Part shown: one piece after another, positions 14,491-24,160 of the stretch | Layout: each line of letters opens with the position of its first letter | Numbering within the stretch: position 1 is the first letter of the stretch | Source of the DNA: Chitinophaga pinensis | GTDB taxonomy: Bacteria; Bacteroidota; Bacteroidia; NS11-12g; UBA9320 | Length of the DNA: 46,100 nucleotides | Assembly (NCBI GenBank): GCA_945897885.1 | Contig: CAMDGU010000020.1 | Location: 1-46,100, forward strand | Direction of reading: 5' to 3' | Translations under genes and position numbers: made by a program | Notes under the pieces: model-generated | Seen by the model: only the letters and a program-made list of their open reading frames with translations | Database searches by the model: none | Told to the model about the DNA's origin: nothing

Positions 14491-16563
14491 TTATTTCAAT
14501 TCCTCGGCTATTTGCAAAGCTTCAAAAATATAAGGGTCTTTCTTAAGGTTTTTGTACCAATCCTTGGCTCGGTCATTTCGACCTTTATCGCCATCCAGTG
14601 CCTTTTGGTCTTCGGCAAGTGTAGTTATTATCAATTCGGGGTTTTCGGTATTTAAAACCTCCATTTTCTTCGATTCTTCTTTTCTAAGTTTGTTTTCGGC
14701 CATGTAGGTTTTAAGATTTAAACTTACTTCCTTGCGCTGGTCTTCTTCCTTTATACGCTTGGCATTTTCATCTATTAATTTAAAGATAGGGCTTTCTTTT
14801 ACCCGCTTGTTTGAGTTGGCTTTTACAGCAGAAAAATCTGTAAAATACTTATCATAAGATTTGTAGCCGGCCGGCTTTATTTTATCCCATGCCATTGGAA
14901 AATCCTGTTCTCCCTCGCCTGATTCCAAATAGGTAAAATTATCTGGCAATTCAATATCTGACGAAACGCCTTTTAGCTGAGTGGCGCCACCATCAATTCT
15001 ATAAAACTTTTGAATAGTAATTTTAAGCGAACCAAATTCAGAAGCATCTTTACTCCTTACGGTTTCATTAAGGTCAACAAAACGCTGCACAGTTCCTTTA
15101 CCAAAGGTGTGGTTACTACCAACAATTACTGCCCGCTTGTAATCCTGCATGGCAGCTGCTATAATTTCGCTTGCCGATGCGCTGTATTGATTTACCATTA
15201 ATACTAGTGGACCATCCCACTCTACCGAAGGATCGTAATCCTCTAAAAATTCGGGTTCAGCACCACGCGATTTAACCTGAACGATAGGGCCTTTATCTAT
15301 AAACAAGCCCGACATGGTAACCACATCCTGCAATGAGCCGCCTCCGTTGTTTCTCAAATCAAAAACAATACGACCTACTCCTGCTTTTTTAAGCTTTTTA
15401 ATTTCTTTTCTCACATCATCCCAGCTGGTTCTTCCACCTCTTCCATTCATATCAGTATAAAATGTAGGAAGAAATAAATATCCTGTTTTTTTATGGTCTT
15501 TATCTTCAATTACTACCGATTTGGCAAAGGTTTCTTCTACTATTACCACATCTCTTATAATCTTTATTACCTTGATAGAACCATCTGGTTTTTTAACCGT
15601 CAACCGAACTTCTGTACCTTTTGGGCCACGAATCATTTTAATAGCGTCATCAATAGGCATATTTACTACATCTACCGGTTCGGCAGCTCCCTGAGCTACT
15701 TTAAGTATTAAATCTCCTTCTTTCAGTTCGCCTTGCAATGCTGACGGAGCCCCCGGAACTACCCGTGTTACTTTTATATATCCATCCTTTTCCTGCAATT
15801 GGGCACCTATACCTTCTAACTGACCTGACATAGCAATATCAAAATTTTCCTTATCGGCCGGTGGAAAATAGTTGGTATGCGGATCAAACACCGAAGTAAT
15901 AGCATTAATATAATAACTTTGTTTTTCTTCAGGTTTTACCTTTTTCCAACGGGTTACAAAATCGTCTTGTGATTTTAAAACGCCTTTTCTGGCTTGGGCT
16001 TCTAAAGTATCGGTAGAAACTATTTTTACCGCTGAGTCTTTTGATTCCTGAGCTTCAAGGCTTGCTGCCAAACGGGTCATCACGCCATATTTTAAGGATT
16101 TGCGAACACGTTCTTTTAGTTCAGCATCATTTTTGGCATAAGGCTGTTTATCATCAATTACAAATGTTTCATCAGATGTAAATTCCATTGGTGTTGCCAA
16201 TATTTCTCTATACCACTTTTGGTTTTGATTGATTCGGCTTTCATAAATTTCCATCACCTTATCAAAAAACTCATAGCTACCTTCTTTTGAAAGGTCGTCA
16301 ATCTTAGTTTTATAAACCGATAATTGTTTAATGTCTTCCTGAGTAAAAAAACGCTTATTGGCATCCAATACTCCCAAAAATTCATCAAATACCTTTTTTG
16401 AAAAATCATCATTTACATCCGTAGGGTTATAATGGTAATTTTTAAGATTTTCGAGAATGGCAGGCAACAAAAAACTTTTGCCTGATTCCTGACTTTTCAT
16501 ATAAAAACCGGTTCCCAGTAATGAAACGGGAACAAGTACTAAAAGGATTTTTTTAAGTGTCAT
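14491..16563 (-). CDS. prc: Tail-specific carboxy-terminal processing protease (S41A)
   Basis: This 690-residue periplasmic serine protease family cleaves misfolded or tagged proteins near their C termini. An N-terminal membrane or signal segment (KKILLVLVPVSLLGTGFYM) is followed by the helical TSP N-domain, a PDZ domain (about 240-330, GAQLQEKDGYIKVTRVVPGA) and the S41 core. The catalytic Ser lies in QYSASASEIIAAAMQ and the Lys in FGKGTVQRF, the usual Ser-Lys dyad. A lysine-rich DUF3340-type tail closes the protein. The gene lies downstream of ftsH, 84 bp apart and in the same direction, so both envelope proteases could share a transcript. The symbol prc (also tsp) follows the E. coli homologue. 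Confidence 0.92.
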   Translation of the reverse strand: MTLKKILLVLVPVSLLGTGFYMKSQESGKSFLLPAILENLKNYHYNPTDVNDDFSKKVFDEFLGVLDANKRFFTQEDIKQLSVYKTKIDDLSKEGSYEFFDKVMEIYESRINQNQKWYREILATPMEFTSDETFVIDDKQPYAKNDAELKERVRKSLKYGVMTRLAASLEAQESKDSAVKIVSTDTLEAQARKGVLKSQDDFVTRWKKVKPEEKQSYYINAITSVFDPHTNYFPPADKENFDIAMSGQLEGIGAQLQEKDGYIKVTRVVPGAPSALQGELKEGDLILKVAQGAAEPVDVVNMPIDDAIKMIRGPKGTEVRLTVKKPDGSIKVIKIIRDVVIVEETFAKSVVIEDKDHKKTGYLFLPTFYTDMNGRGGRTSWDDVRKEIKKLKKAGVGRIVFDLRNNGGGSLQDVVTMSGLFIDKGPIVQVKSRGAEPEFLEDYDPSVEWDGPLVLMVNQYSASASEIIAAAMQDYKRAVIVGSNHTFGKGTVQRFVDLNETVRSKDASEFGSLKITIQKFYRIDGGATQLKGVSSDIELPDNFTYLESGEGEQDFPMAWDKIKPAGYKSYDKYFTDFSAVKANSNKRVKESPIFKLIDENAKRIKEEDQRKEVSLNLKTYMAENKLRKEESKKMEVLNTENPELIITTLAEDQKALDGDKGRNDRAKDWYKNLKKDPYIFEALQIAEELK

Positions 16564-16647
16564 ACGAATTACTAAAGGTGAATAAATTAAAAATTATTAT
16601 GAGTTAGCGGTTCTTTTAGGTTATAAAAACGTTTTCTTTCGATAAAA

Positions 16648-18807
16648 TTAAACGACCGGATTTTCCTCTTGGGTTTCTGTTGGTGGTTCAACAGTGCTTT
16701 CCTCTGCAGAAACCTCGGCAGTATCTTCTGTTTTTGGTTCAGTTTCCGTAGGCTCCTCTTCTACTTTTTTGTCGGGAGTATCCATATATTCCTGATAAGT
16801 AGTCTTGGTATCAAATGGGCGTTTTCCTATCAATCCTTCCAAATCCTGTTGAAACAATATTTCTTTGCTTAACAAGGCTTGAGCTAAATTTTCAAGATGT
16901 TCCTTATGTTCTATAATCAAATTTTTAGTTCTGGTGTAGGCTTCATCTATTAATTTACGCACCTCTTCATCAATCATCTGAGAGGTGTTTTCTGAATAGG
17001 GTTTTCCCATAAGTCCATACTCCCCTGTATCATCGCGGAAAGAAACATGACCTACCTTTTCGTTCATACCATAAATAGTAACCATGGCATAAGCCATTTT
17101 GGTTATTTTTTCTAAATCATTTTGAGCTCCGGTGGATATTTTACCAAAGAAAACATCCTCAGCCACACGGCCACCAAGTGTCATACACATCATATCAATC
17201 AATTGCTCGGTTCTATACAAGTATTGCTCTTTAGGTAAATACTGGGCATAACCCAAAGCTGCAACACCGCGTGGAACAATAGATACTTTTACCAAAGGAT
17301 CGGCAAATTCAAGAAACCAACCAACTATAGCATGACCGGCTTCATGGTAAGCCACAATCTTTTTCTCTTCAGGGGAAATTATCTTATTTTTCTTTTCCAA
17401 ACCACCAATAACGCGGTCAACGGCACTTTGAAAATCGGGCATATTAATTTCCGTTTTATTATTTCTGGCAGCTATAAGAGCAGCTTCGTTACAAACGTTA
17501 GCTATTTCAGCTCCTGCAAAACCGGGAGTTTGGGCTGATAATTTCTTGGCATCAATGTCGGTTCCTAATTTTAAACCTTTTAAATGAACCTTAAAAATTT
17601 CTTCACGACCAACCAAATCAGGTTTATCAATAGAAATTTGACGGTCAAATCGTCCAGGTCTTAATAAAGCAGAATCCAAAATATCAGGGCGATTGGTAGC
17701 AGCCAAAAGAATAACTCCAGAATCGGTTCCAAAACCATCCATTTCTGTCAATAATTGATTCAATGTATTTTCACGTTCATCGTTTCCTCCTTGTATGGCT
17801 CCTTTTCCCCTTGCACGACCTACAGCATCTATTTCATCAATGAAAATAATACAAGGTGCTTTTTCTTTGGCTTGGCGGAATAAATCACGAACACGGCTTG
17901 CACCAACACCTACAAACATCTCCACAAAATCAGAACCTGATAACGAGAAAAACGGAACATTGGCTTCACCGGCTACAGCTTTTGCCATAAGTGTTTTGCC
18001 TGTTCCAGGAGGGCCCACCAGCAATGCACCTTTAGGGATTTTACCACCCAAATCGGTATATTTTTTAGGGTTTTTAAGGAAATCTACAATTTCCATAACC
18101 TCTACTTTAGCTTCTTCTAGTCCGGCTACATCTTTAAAAGTAACGTTAACCTTTGTATCTTTATCAAAAAGCTGTGCTTTACTTTTTCCTATGTTAAAAA
18201 TTTGTCCACCCGGGCCACCGCCGCCACCAACACGTCGCATCATAAAAAACCAGAATAACCCAAATATGGAAATCATAATTATCCAAGGCATAAATTCCTG
18301 AAGATAATTGCTTCTAATTTGTGGGTCGATGCTTACGCGTTTTTCCTCAGGCAAATTTTCCTGTGTTTTATCTACCAAGCGGCTAAAGGTCTCGAAATCA
18401 CCAATATCTTCCAACACAAAATTTGGGGCTTTTGTATCCGCAAATACATTTCCTTCGCCCAAATCCTTTTTATATTCCGTTTTGTTTTTGGCCGAATCGG
18501 TTAAAAATATTTCAGCTTTTGACCTATTTACTACAACCACCCTACTCACATCACCCTTATAAAGCATTTGCTTAAGCTCTTTGGTGGTAATAGTTTTGGC
18601 AGTATTGTTTGAAAAATAAGAAAAGAACAAAAACAAAACTGCCAATATGCCATAAATCCAATAGAAACTAAATTTAGGTCCAGTAGGTTTTTTATTTCGG
18701 TCTAAGGGATTATTGTTATCGGGCTTGTTATTAGTATCGTTGGGAGCTTGATTGCGTTTGAAAACGATCCGGGTTTTCTGGGCTGGTTCTTTAGTTGGTT
18801 CTTCCAT
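16648..18807 (-). CDS. ftsH: ATP-dependent zinc metalloprotease FtsH
   Basis: FtsH is a membrane AAA protease that degrades membrane proteins and short-lived regulators. Two transmembrane helices are visible (about residues 46-64 and 172-192) enclosing a periplasmic domain. The AAA module has Walker A GPPGTGKT (about 265-272), Walker [11 protein letters not shown] and the second region of homology [20 protein letters not shown]. The protease zinc motif is HEAGH with a later acidic ligand. The C-terminal 50 residues are Glu/Thr/Pro-rich and probably disordered. The 719-residue size fits the Bacteroidota forms. It is divergent from kbl and probably starts the ftsH-prc unit. Confidence 0.96.
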   Translation of the reverse strand: MEEPTKEPAQKTRIVFKRNQAPNDTNNKPDNNNPLDRNKKPTGPKFSFYWIYGILAVLFLFFSYFSNNTAKTITTKELKQMLYKGDVSRVVVVNRSKAEIFLTDSAKNKTEYKKDLGEGNVFADTKAPNFVLEDIGDFETFSRLVDKTQENLPEEKRVSIDPQIRSNYLQEFMPWIIMISIFGLFWFFMMRRVGGGGGPGGQIFNIGKSKAQLFDKDTKVNVTFKDVAGLEEAKVEVMEIVDFLKNPKKYTDLGGKIPKGALLVGPPGTGKTLMAKAVAGEANVPFFSLSGSDFVEMFVGVGASRVRDLFRQAKEKAPCIIFIDEIDAVGRARGKGAIQGGNDERENTLNQLLTEMDGFGTDSGVILLAATNRPDILDSALLRPGRFDRQISIDKPDLVGREEIFKVHLKGLKLGTDIDAKKLSAQTPGFAGAEIANVCNEAALIAARNNKTEINMPDFQSAVDRVIGGLEKKNKIISPEEKKIVAYHEAGHAIVGWFLEFADPLVKVSIVPRGVAALGYAQYLPKEQYLYRTEQLIDMMCMTLGGRVAEDVFFGKISTGAQNDLEKITKMAYAMVTIYGMNEKVGHVSFRDDTGEYGLMGKPYSENTSQMIDEEVRKLIDEAYTRTKNLIIEHKEHLENLAQALLSKEILFQQDLEGLIGKRPFDTKTTYQEYMDTPDKKVEEEPTETEPKTEDTAEVSAEESTVEPPTETQEENPVV

Positions 18808-18855
18808 TTAAAATTTTGTAATAATTAGTAAACAATTGATATGCCAAAAGGATTA

Positions 18856-18863
18856 CAAACTTA
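18856..18863 (-). promoter_or_regulatory. Putative -7 box of ftsH
   Basis: On the minus strand TAAGTTTG matches TAnnTTTG, about 50 bp before the ftsH ATG. No exact -33 TTG is visible. Confidence 0.35.
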
Positions 18864-18942
18864 GAGGAAAATAATCAGGAATTGGAAATTAGGAATTGTG
18901 ATTAATCAGCGGACTCTCAATTTTTTTAATGCGGGTTCTATA

Positions 18943-18950
18943 TATCTTTG
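18943..18950 (+). promoter_or_regulatory. Putative -7 box of kbl
   Basis: TATCTTTG matches TAnnTTTG and places the transcript start near 18957, 16 bp before the ATG at 18973. This argues against the longer frame that begins at 18898. Confidence 0.45.
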
Positions 18951-18972
18951 CAAACCATTTAAAGAAAATAAC

Positions 18973-20163
18973 ATGTACGATACATTGAAACCCGTTTTAG
19001 AAAAAGAATTAGCTGAAATAAAAGAAGCCGGCCTATACAAGCGTGAACGAATAATTGCTTCACCACAAGGTGCTGATATTACTTTGGCGGATGGTAGTAA
19101 AGTTATAAATTTTTGTGCTAACAATTATCTTGGCTTATCCTCGCATCCAAAGGTAATTGAAGCAGCTAAAAAAGCCATTGACAGTCATGGATTTGGTATG
19201 AGCAGCGTGAGATTTATATGCGGAACTCAGGATATTCATAAACAACTGGAGCAAAAAATTTCAGAATTTTTGGGAACAGAAGATACCATTCTTTACGCGG
19301 CAGCTTTTGATGCCAACGGAGGTGTATTTGAACCGTTGTTTGATGAACGGGATGCCATTATTAGTGATTCTTTAAACCATGCTTCTATTATTGATGGGGT
19401 AAGACTTTGCAAAGCACAGCGCTATCGTTACAACAATAATGATATGGCAGATTTGGAGCAAAAACTTATTGAAACCCAAAATTTAAGACACCGTATTGTT
19501 GTTACCGATGGTGTTTTTAGTATGGATGGAACCATTGCGCAATTAGATAAAATTGTAGCATTGGCTGAAAAATATACTGCCTTGATAATGATAGACGAAT
19601 GTCACGCCAGCGGGTTTATTGGCAAAACAGGCCGAGGTACTCATGAGCACTGCGGTGTGATGGGCAAAATTGATATTATTACCGGAACTTTAGGAAAAGC
19701 CCTAGGAGGTGCCTCCGGTGGTTTTACAAGCGGGAAAAAGGAAATTATTGACTTATTGCGTCAGCGGTCAAGACCCTATTTATTTAGCAATACACTTGCT
19801 CCTTCTATTGTTGGAGCATCTATAGCCGTGTTTGATATGTTGAGTGAAACAACCGAATTGCGCGATAAATTGGAAGAAAACACCACTTACTTTAGAGCAA
19901 AAATGACGGAGGTCGGATTTGATATTAAACCCGGTGTTCACCCTATTTGCCCCATTATGTTGTATGATGCTAAATTGGCACAAGATTTTGCCGAAAAATT
20001 ATTGGCGGAAGGCATTTATGTTATTGGTTTTTATTTCCCGGTGGTAGCCAAAGGTTTGGCTCGAATCAGGGTTCAAATATCAGCGGGACACGAACGTCAT
20101 CATTTGGATAAAGCCATTGCAGCATTTACAAAAGTGGGCAAAAATTTAGGGGTAATAAAATAA
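18973..20163 (+). CDS. kbl: Glycine C-acetyltransferase (2-amino-3-ketobutyrate CoA ligase)
   Basis: Kbl is a PLP enzyme of the alpha-oxoamine synthase family. It converts 2-amino-3-ketobutyrate and CoA to glycine and acetyl-CoA in threonine breakdown. The 396-residue product has the family start ([18 protein letters not shown]), [15 protein letters not shown], the substrate-loop [21 protein letters not shown] and the PLP lysine in [14 protein letters not shown]. The frame is open for 25 codons upstream, but the ATG at 18973 gives the normal N terminus and sits below a -7 box. Threonine dehydrogenase is not in the window. Related synthases such as BioF are less likely given the close match over the start region. 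Confidence 0.92.
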   Translation: MYDTLKPVLEKELAEIKEAGLYKRERIIASPQGADITLADGSKVINFCANNYLGLSSHPKVIEAAKKAIDSHGFGMSSVRFICGTQDIHKQLEQKISEFLGTEDTILYAAAFDANGGVFEPLFDERDAIISDSLNHASIIDGVRLCKAQRYRYNNNDMADLEQKLIETQNLRHRIVVTDGVFSMDGTIAQLDKIVALAEKYTALIMIDECHASGFIGKTGRGTHEHCGVMGKIDIITGTLGKALGGASGGFTSGKKEIIDLLRQRSRPYLFSNTLAPSIVGASIAVFDMLSETTELRDKLEENTTYFRAKMTEVGFDIKPGVHPICPIMLYDAKLAQDFAEKLLAEGIYVIGFYFPVVAKGLARIRVQISAGHERHHLDKAIAAFTKVGKNLGVIK

Positions 20164-20181
20164 CCGATTGATACAATAAAT

Positions 20182-20271
20182 GAACCACATAGGAGGATAG
20201 AAACATAGGTTTGAAGCTTCAATAAATTCTACCTATGTGAATCCTTGAATAACTATATGCCTATTTGGTTC
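20182..20271. repeat. Nested imperfect inverted repeat in the kbl-SDR gap
   Basis: GAACCACATAGG (20182-20193) pairs with CCTATTTGGTTC (20260-20271), and ACATAGGT (20203-20210) with ACCTATGT (20231-20238). The element fills most of the 150-bp gap. It has no U-tract and looks like a small dispersed intergenic repeat rather than a terminator. Confidence 0.6.
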
Positions 20272-20315
20272 AAAAAATAATAAGTGAAGTCAGGCAAATT
20301 TAAAAAGACTTAAAA

Positions 20316-21104
20316 ATGAATATTGATTTAACAGGAAGGCAAGCCATAGTATGTGGAAGCACCAAAGGAATTGGAAAAGCCATAGCCGTTCAGTTGGCAG
20401 CATCAGGAGCTTCCATAACTTTAATCGCCCGAAATGAATCTGTTTTAAGGGGAACGATGAATGATTTAGATACTTCGAAAGGGCAAACGCATAGTTATTT
20501 GGTGTGTGATTTTTCAAGACCGCTTCAATTGCAGGAAGTTTTGGAAACCTATATTTTAAAACAAAAAACCGTTCATATTCTCATAAACAACACGGGTGGC
20601 CCGCCTCCTGGAACCGTTTCCGTGGCTGATTTGGATGAATTTACCGATGCCTTTAAAGCGCATTTGTTATGCAATCATATTTTGGCCAAGGCGGTTATTC
20701 AAGGAATGAAGGCTGAACATTACGGAAGGATTATAAATATTATTTCCACGTCGGTAAAAATACCATTGAAAGGTTTGGGAGTAAGCAATACTATTCGCGG
20801 AGCGGTGGCTAACTGGAGCAAAACGTTGGCTACGGAATTAGCTCCTTTTGGAATTACAGTAAATAATATTTTGCCCGGAGCTACCAAAACCGAACGTCTT
20901 ACCGGCATTATATCCAACAAAGCCGAAAAAACGAATAAAACACAAGCCGAGGCCGAAGCCGAAATGCTTCAAGAAATACCTGCCGCACGATTTGGAACAC
21001 CGGAAGAACTGGCCTATGCTGCTACCTTTTTAGCATCACCATTGGCGGGTTATATTACCGGAACCAATTTGGTGGTGGATGGTGGAAGGACCGGGTGTTT
21101 GTAG
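20316..21104 (+). CDS. Atypical short-chain dehydrogenase/reductase family protein
   Basis: The 262-residue protein is an SDR by fold: the cofactor loop GSTKGIG (14-20), NNTGGPPPG at 91-99, the strand IINIIST and the C-terminal YITGTNLVVDGGRTG. However the catalytic Tyr-xxx-Lys is not there: the aligned stretch reads SNTIR, with Ser157 and Arg161 in place of Tyr and Lys. The NNAG motif is also changed to NNTG. It resembles the group annotated as 3-oxoacyl-ACP reductase-like SDRs with an imperfect catalytic tetrad. Enzymatic activity is therefore uncertain. It lies between kbl and menA, reading the same way, but is separated by gaps of 152 and 92 bp. Confidence 0.8.
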   Translation: MNIDLTGRQAIVCGSTKGIGKAIAVQLAASGASITLIARNESVLRGTMNDLDTSKGQTHSYLVCDFSRPLQLQEVLETYILKQKTVHILINNTGGPPPGTVSVADLDEFTDAFKAHLLCNHILAKAVIQGMKAEHYGRIINIISTSVKIPLKGLGVSNTIRGAVANWSKTLATELAPFGITVNNILPGATKTERLTGIISNKAEKTNKTQAEAEAEMLQEIPAARFGTPEELAYAATFLASPLAGYITGTNLVVDGGRTGCL

Positions 21105-21171
21105 AACCTCAACTCCAGCCTCTCTCACAAGAAGAGCGGGGATTGTTCTTCGTAGAATCAAGTACTTTACC

Positions 21172-21179
21172 TAATTTTG
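21172..21179 (+). promoter_or_regulatory. Putative -7 box of menA-menC
   Basis: TAATTTTG matches TAnnTTTG, 17 bp before the TTG start of menA. The nearest TTG upstream is 26 bp away, so the -33 element is weak. Confidence 0.4.
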
Positions 21180-21196
21180 AATTTTATAATTAACAA

Positions 21197-22096
21197 TTGA
21201 GTACCGCAAAAATATGGCTTAAAGCCGCCCGACTAAGAACTTTGCCTTTGGCAGCCGGAGGAATATTATTAGGAAGTTTTTTGGCCGCTTATGAATACTC
21301 GTTTTCGTGGCCTGTGTTTTTATTAGCTTTTTTTACAGCGGTTTTACTTCAAATTTTATCCAATTTGGCTAATGATTACGGTGATTATCAGAAAGGAACC
21401 GACCAGGCCGCCGAACGCAATGACCGAGCTCTGGCATCGGGAGCTATTTCATTAAAAGCTATGAAAAATGCGTTGTGGATTGTAGGATTGGCTACATTAT
21501 TTTGTGGTTTGGGATTGCTATTCGCAGCGTTTCAAAAATTGGATTTTAAATTCTTAGTTTGGCTAAGTATTGGATTGGCAGCCATTGCCGCTGCCATGAA
21601 ATATACCGTTGGCAAAAGTGCTTATGGTTACCGGGGATTGGGAGATTTGTTTGTTCTTTTGTTTTTTGGGCCGGTGGCCGTGGGTGGAACCTATATGTTA
21701 ATGACTGGCCAATTGCATGAAAATATCTTTGTAGCTTCCATTGGATTTGGATTGCTGTGTGTGGCAGTGTTAAATATTAACAACCTGCGCGATATTGAAA
21801 GTGATAAGGCAGCAGGTAAAAAAACAATGGCCGTTAGATTGGGCTTTAAAAAAACAATTTGGTACCAATATGGCCTGTTTGGTTCTGCTATTCTGTTGTT
21901 CATATTATTTGCACGAGTTTCCGTTTCTCCCTATGACCATTTTTTACCAATATTAATTGGAACGGCCTATTATTTTATAACCTTTAAATTATCCAAACAA
22001 CCGTTGGGAAGAGAACCCTATAATCAAGCTTTAAAGCAAGTTTCCTTGCTCAATTTGTTATTTGTGATTCTACTTGGGATTTTTTGGTTGGCCTGA
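21197..22096 (+). CDS. menA: 1,4-dihydroxy-2-naphthoate polyprenyltransferase MenA
   Basis: MenA attaches the prenyl tail to dihydroxynaphthoate in menaquinone synthesis at the inner membrane. The 299-residue protein has about eight to nine hydrophobic helices and the UbiA-family aspartate motif NDYGDYQKGTD (residues 59-69). A second motif NNLRDIESDKAAGK lies near residue 195. The start is a TTG at 21197, giving (M)STAKIWLKAARLRTLPLA, which is the usual N terminus; no ATG occurs before the first helix. Its stop overlaps the menC start (TGATG), so the two genes are translationally coupled. Confidence 0.92.
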   Translation: MSTAKIWLKAARLRTLPLAAGGILLGSFLAAYEYSFSWPVFLLAFFTAVLLQILSNLANDYGDYQKGTDQAAERNDRALASGAISLKAMKNALWIVGLATLFCGLGLLFAAFQKLDFKFLVWLSIGLAAIAAAMKYTVGKSAYGYRGLGDLFVLLFFGPVAVGGTYMLMTGQLHENIFVASIGFGLLCVAVLNINNLRDIESDKAAGKKTMAVRLGFKKTIWYQYGLFGSAILLFILFARVSVSPYDHFLPILIGTAYYFITFKLSKQPLGREPYNQALKQVSLLNLLFVILLGIFWLA

Positions 22097-23115
22097 TGAA
22101 ACTTTGCTACTCTGTAGAACTTCATAAACTAAAGTTTAAAAAACCGGCTAAAACTTCACGCAATGTTTTTGAGGAAAAATTGCATTGGATTGTGAAACTT
22201 TGGGTTAAGAAAAACCCCGAAATAATTGGTATAGGCGAAGCTGCTCCCTTAGAATTTTTAAGTCCTGATTATGATGAAGATTTGGGAAGCATTATTGAAT
22301 CTAAACTTGACCAATTGGTAGAAGGTGAAAAATTTGAAGATTTAGATTTTGATGAACTTCCTTCGGTAAAATTTGCCATAGAAAGTGCATTATTGGATTT
22401 AGAAAACGGCGGCAAACAAATCTATTTCAATTCTGAATATTTAACCGGAAAACCAATTGCAATCAATGGTTTGGTGTGGATGAATGATTTGGATGAAATG
22501 CTTAAAGAAGCTATTGCAAAAACTGCCCTTGGTTTTGAGTGCATAAAATTTAAAGTAGGCAGCCATGATTTTGATGCGGAGTGTCGCTTTTTAGAGCAAT
22601 TTAGAAACACACAACAAGGAAAAAATGTAACCATACGGCTAGATGCAAACGGTGCTTTTATGGCGGATGAAGCTTTAGAAAAGCTTAAAGAATTTTCACG
22701 ATTTAATATTCATTCCATTGAACAACCAATAAAGGCGGGTGATTGGGATAATATGGCTAAGATTTGTAAAGATTCAAAAATAGCCATTGCTTTGGATGAG
22801 GAGTTAATCTCTGTAAAATCATCCGAGCGCCAGGACTTATTAAAACACATCTCACCTCATTATATAATTCTTAAGCCAACGCTTTTGGGTGGATTTAAAG
22901 AAAGTGACCATTGGATTTCATTAGCCAATAGGCATAAAATAGGCTGGTGGGCTACATCGGCACTGGAAGCTAATATTGGACTAAATGCCATTGCTCAATG
23001 GGTAGGGAAACACAATACTATTTTACCTCAAGGTTTAGGAACCGGTTTATTATATCAAAATAATTTTGAGCCAAAGTCGGAGATAAAAGGGGGAAATTTA
23101 TATTTTAAAAAATAA
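22096..23115 (+). CDS. menC: o-succinylbenzoate synthase MenC (enolase superfamily)
   Basis: MenC dehydrates SHCHC to o-succinylbenzoate in menaquinone synthesis. The 339-residue protein shows the enolase-superfamily active site: KFK (K151, K153), LDAN (D183), EQP (E209), LDE (D234) and ILKP (K260), followed by TLLGG and TSALE. The start is the ATG at 22096, which shares a base with the menA stop; a GTG four codons earlier is less likely. Some homologues are dipeptide epimerases, and the same scaffold is used for both, but the coupling with menA makes MenC the best call. Confidence 0.9.
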   Translation: MKLCYSVELHKLKFKKPAKTSRNVFEEKLHWIVKLWVKKNPEIIGIGEAAPLEFLSPDYDEDLGSIIESKLDQLVEGEKFEDLDFDELPSVKFAIESALLDLENGGKQIYFNSEYLTGKPIAINGLVWMNDLDEMLKEAIAKTALGFECIKFKVGSHDFDAECRFLEQFRNTQQGKNVTIRLDANGAFMADEALEKLKEFSRFNIHSIEQPIKAGDWDNMAKICKDSKIAIALDEELISVKSSERQDLLKHISPHYIILKPTLLGGFKESDHWISLANRHKIGWWATSALEANIGLNAIAQWVGKHNTILPQGLGTGLLYQNNFEPKSEIKGGNLYFKK

Positions 23116-23158
23116 GAGAATAATCTCCTTGAACCCTCTTTTTCTCTGTGCCTCCGTG

Positions 23159-24118
23159 TTAAATTCTTAGCCAGTCATCCGGAGCGTTTTCAATTTCAAC
23201 GCCAATAGGAATATAAGCAAGATTGATGGCTTTGTTTTCTAAAAAAGGTTTCAGCCGCATCCAATCTTTTTCTGTGGTTAATAGCATAGCATCCTTTTCA
23301 GAATTGGCTTTTGATAAAATGGTTGATATATCAGAACCACTAAAATTGTGATGGTCAGAAAAATTGAAATGATAAACCAGTTCAAAATCCTCCTTTTTTA
23401 AATACCCGATAAGTGGCAATGGATTGGCAATTCCTGTAACCAAAATTATTTTTTTGGATAATTGTCCTTGCAGCAAAATAGGGCTTTTATAAGCTATCCT
23501 TGAAAAATAAACAGGTTTTGATTTAATGCTTTGAGGGATTTTTAAATCAATTGTTTCAGGACATTTGGTTATAATAATGGTATCAGCTCGTTTCCATCCA
23601 AACCTAAACTCTCTTAACCTACCGGCAGGAACCATAAGGTCTGTCCAAAAAGGATTGGAATATTCTGTCAATAAAATATTTAAACTTCTTTTTACATAGC
23701 GGTGCTGAAACGCATCGTCCAATAAAATTAAATTCACCTCATGGTTTTCCTTTAAAACGATTTGAATAGCTTTCACACGGTCTTCGCCAACGGCTACTGT
23801 AATTTCATCAAATTTCTTTTTAATCTGTAACGGTTCATCCCCTACATTTTCTGAAAAATCATTTGAGCTCACATATCTGAAACCCTCTGTTTTTCTACCA
23901 AAGCCCCGACTTACAACCGCAATTTTATGTGTTGCTTTATACTTTGAAATAAAATATTCAATATGCGGGGTTTTGCCGGTTCCCCCCATTGATAAATTAC
24001 CTATGCTTAGTATTGGAACCTCAAATTTAGTTTGTTTTAAAAATCCCCAATCAAACAGTTTGTTCCTCACCCAGGTTATGAGTCCATAAATAAGAGCAAA
24101 AGGGTATAAAAGCTTCAA
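23159..24118 (-). CDS. lpxK: Tetraacyldisaccharide 4'-kinase LpxK
   Basis: LpxK phosphorylates the 4' position of the lipid A disaccharide at the inner membrane. The 319-residue protein has an N-terminal hydrophobic helix (LYPFALIYGLITWVRN), the P-loop SIGNLSMGGTGKTPHIEYF (about 41-59), VVSRGFGRKT, VGDEPLQI and LLDDAFQHRYV, all characteristic. It shows that the organism makes lipid A. The start lies 42 bp from the divergent PLP-enzyme gene, so the two share a short promoter region. Only 43 bp separate its stop from the convergent menC stop. Confidence 0.93.
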   Translation of the reverse strand: MKLLYPFALIYGLITWVRNKLFDWGFLKQTKFEVPILSIGNLSMGGTGKTPHIEYFISKYKATHKIAVVSRGFGRKTEGFRYVSSNDFSENVGDEPLQIKKKFDEITVAVGEDRVKAIQIVLKENHEVNLILLDDAFQHRYVKRSLNILLTEYSNPFWTDLMVPAGRLREFRFGWKRADTIIITKCPETIDLKIPQSIKSKPVYFSRIAYKSPILLQGQLSKKIILVTGIANPLPLIGYLKKEDFELVYHFNFSDHHNFSGSDISTILSKANSEKDAMLLTTEKDWMRLKPFLENKAINLAYIPIGVEIENAPDDWLRI

Positions 24119-24160
24119 AATTCCTATTACTGATGTAATATTGCGAATATTAATTTTTCT

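Noticed and set aside
18898-18972. A 25-codon N-terminal extension of kbl
   Set aside because: The extension does not match the family start, and a -7 box at 18943-18950 lies within it.
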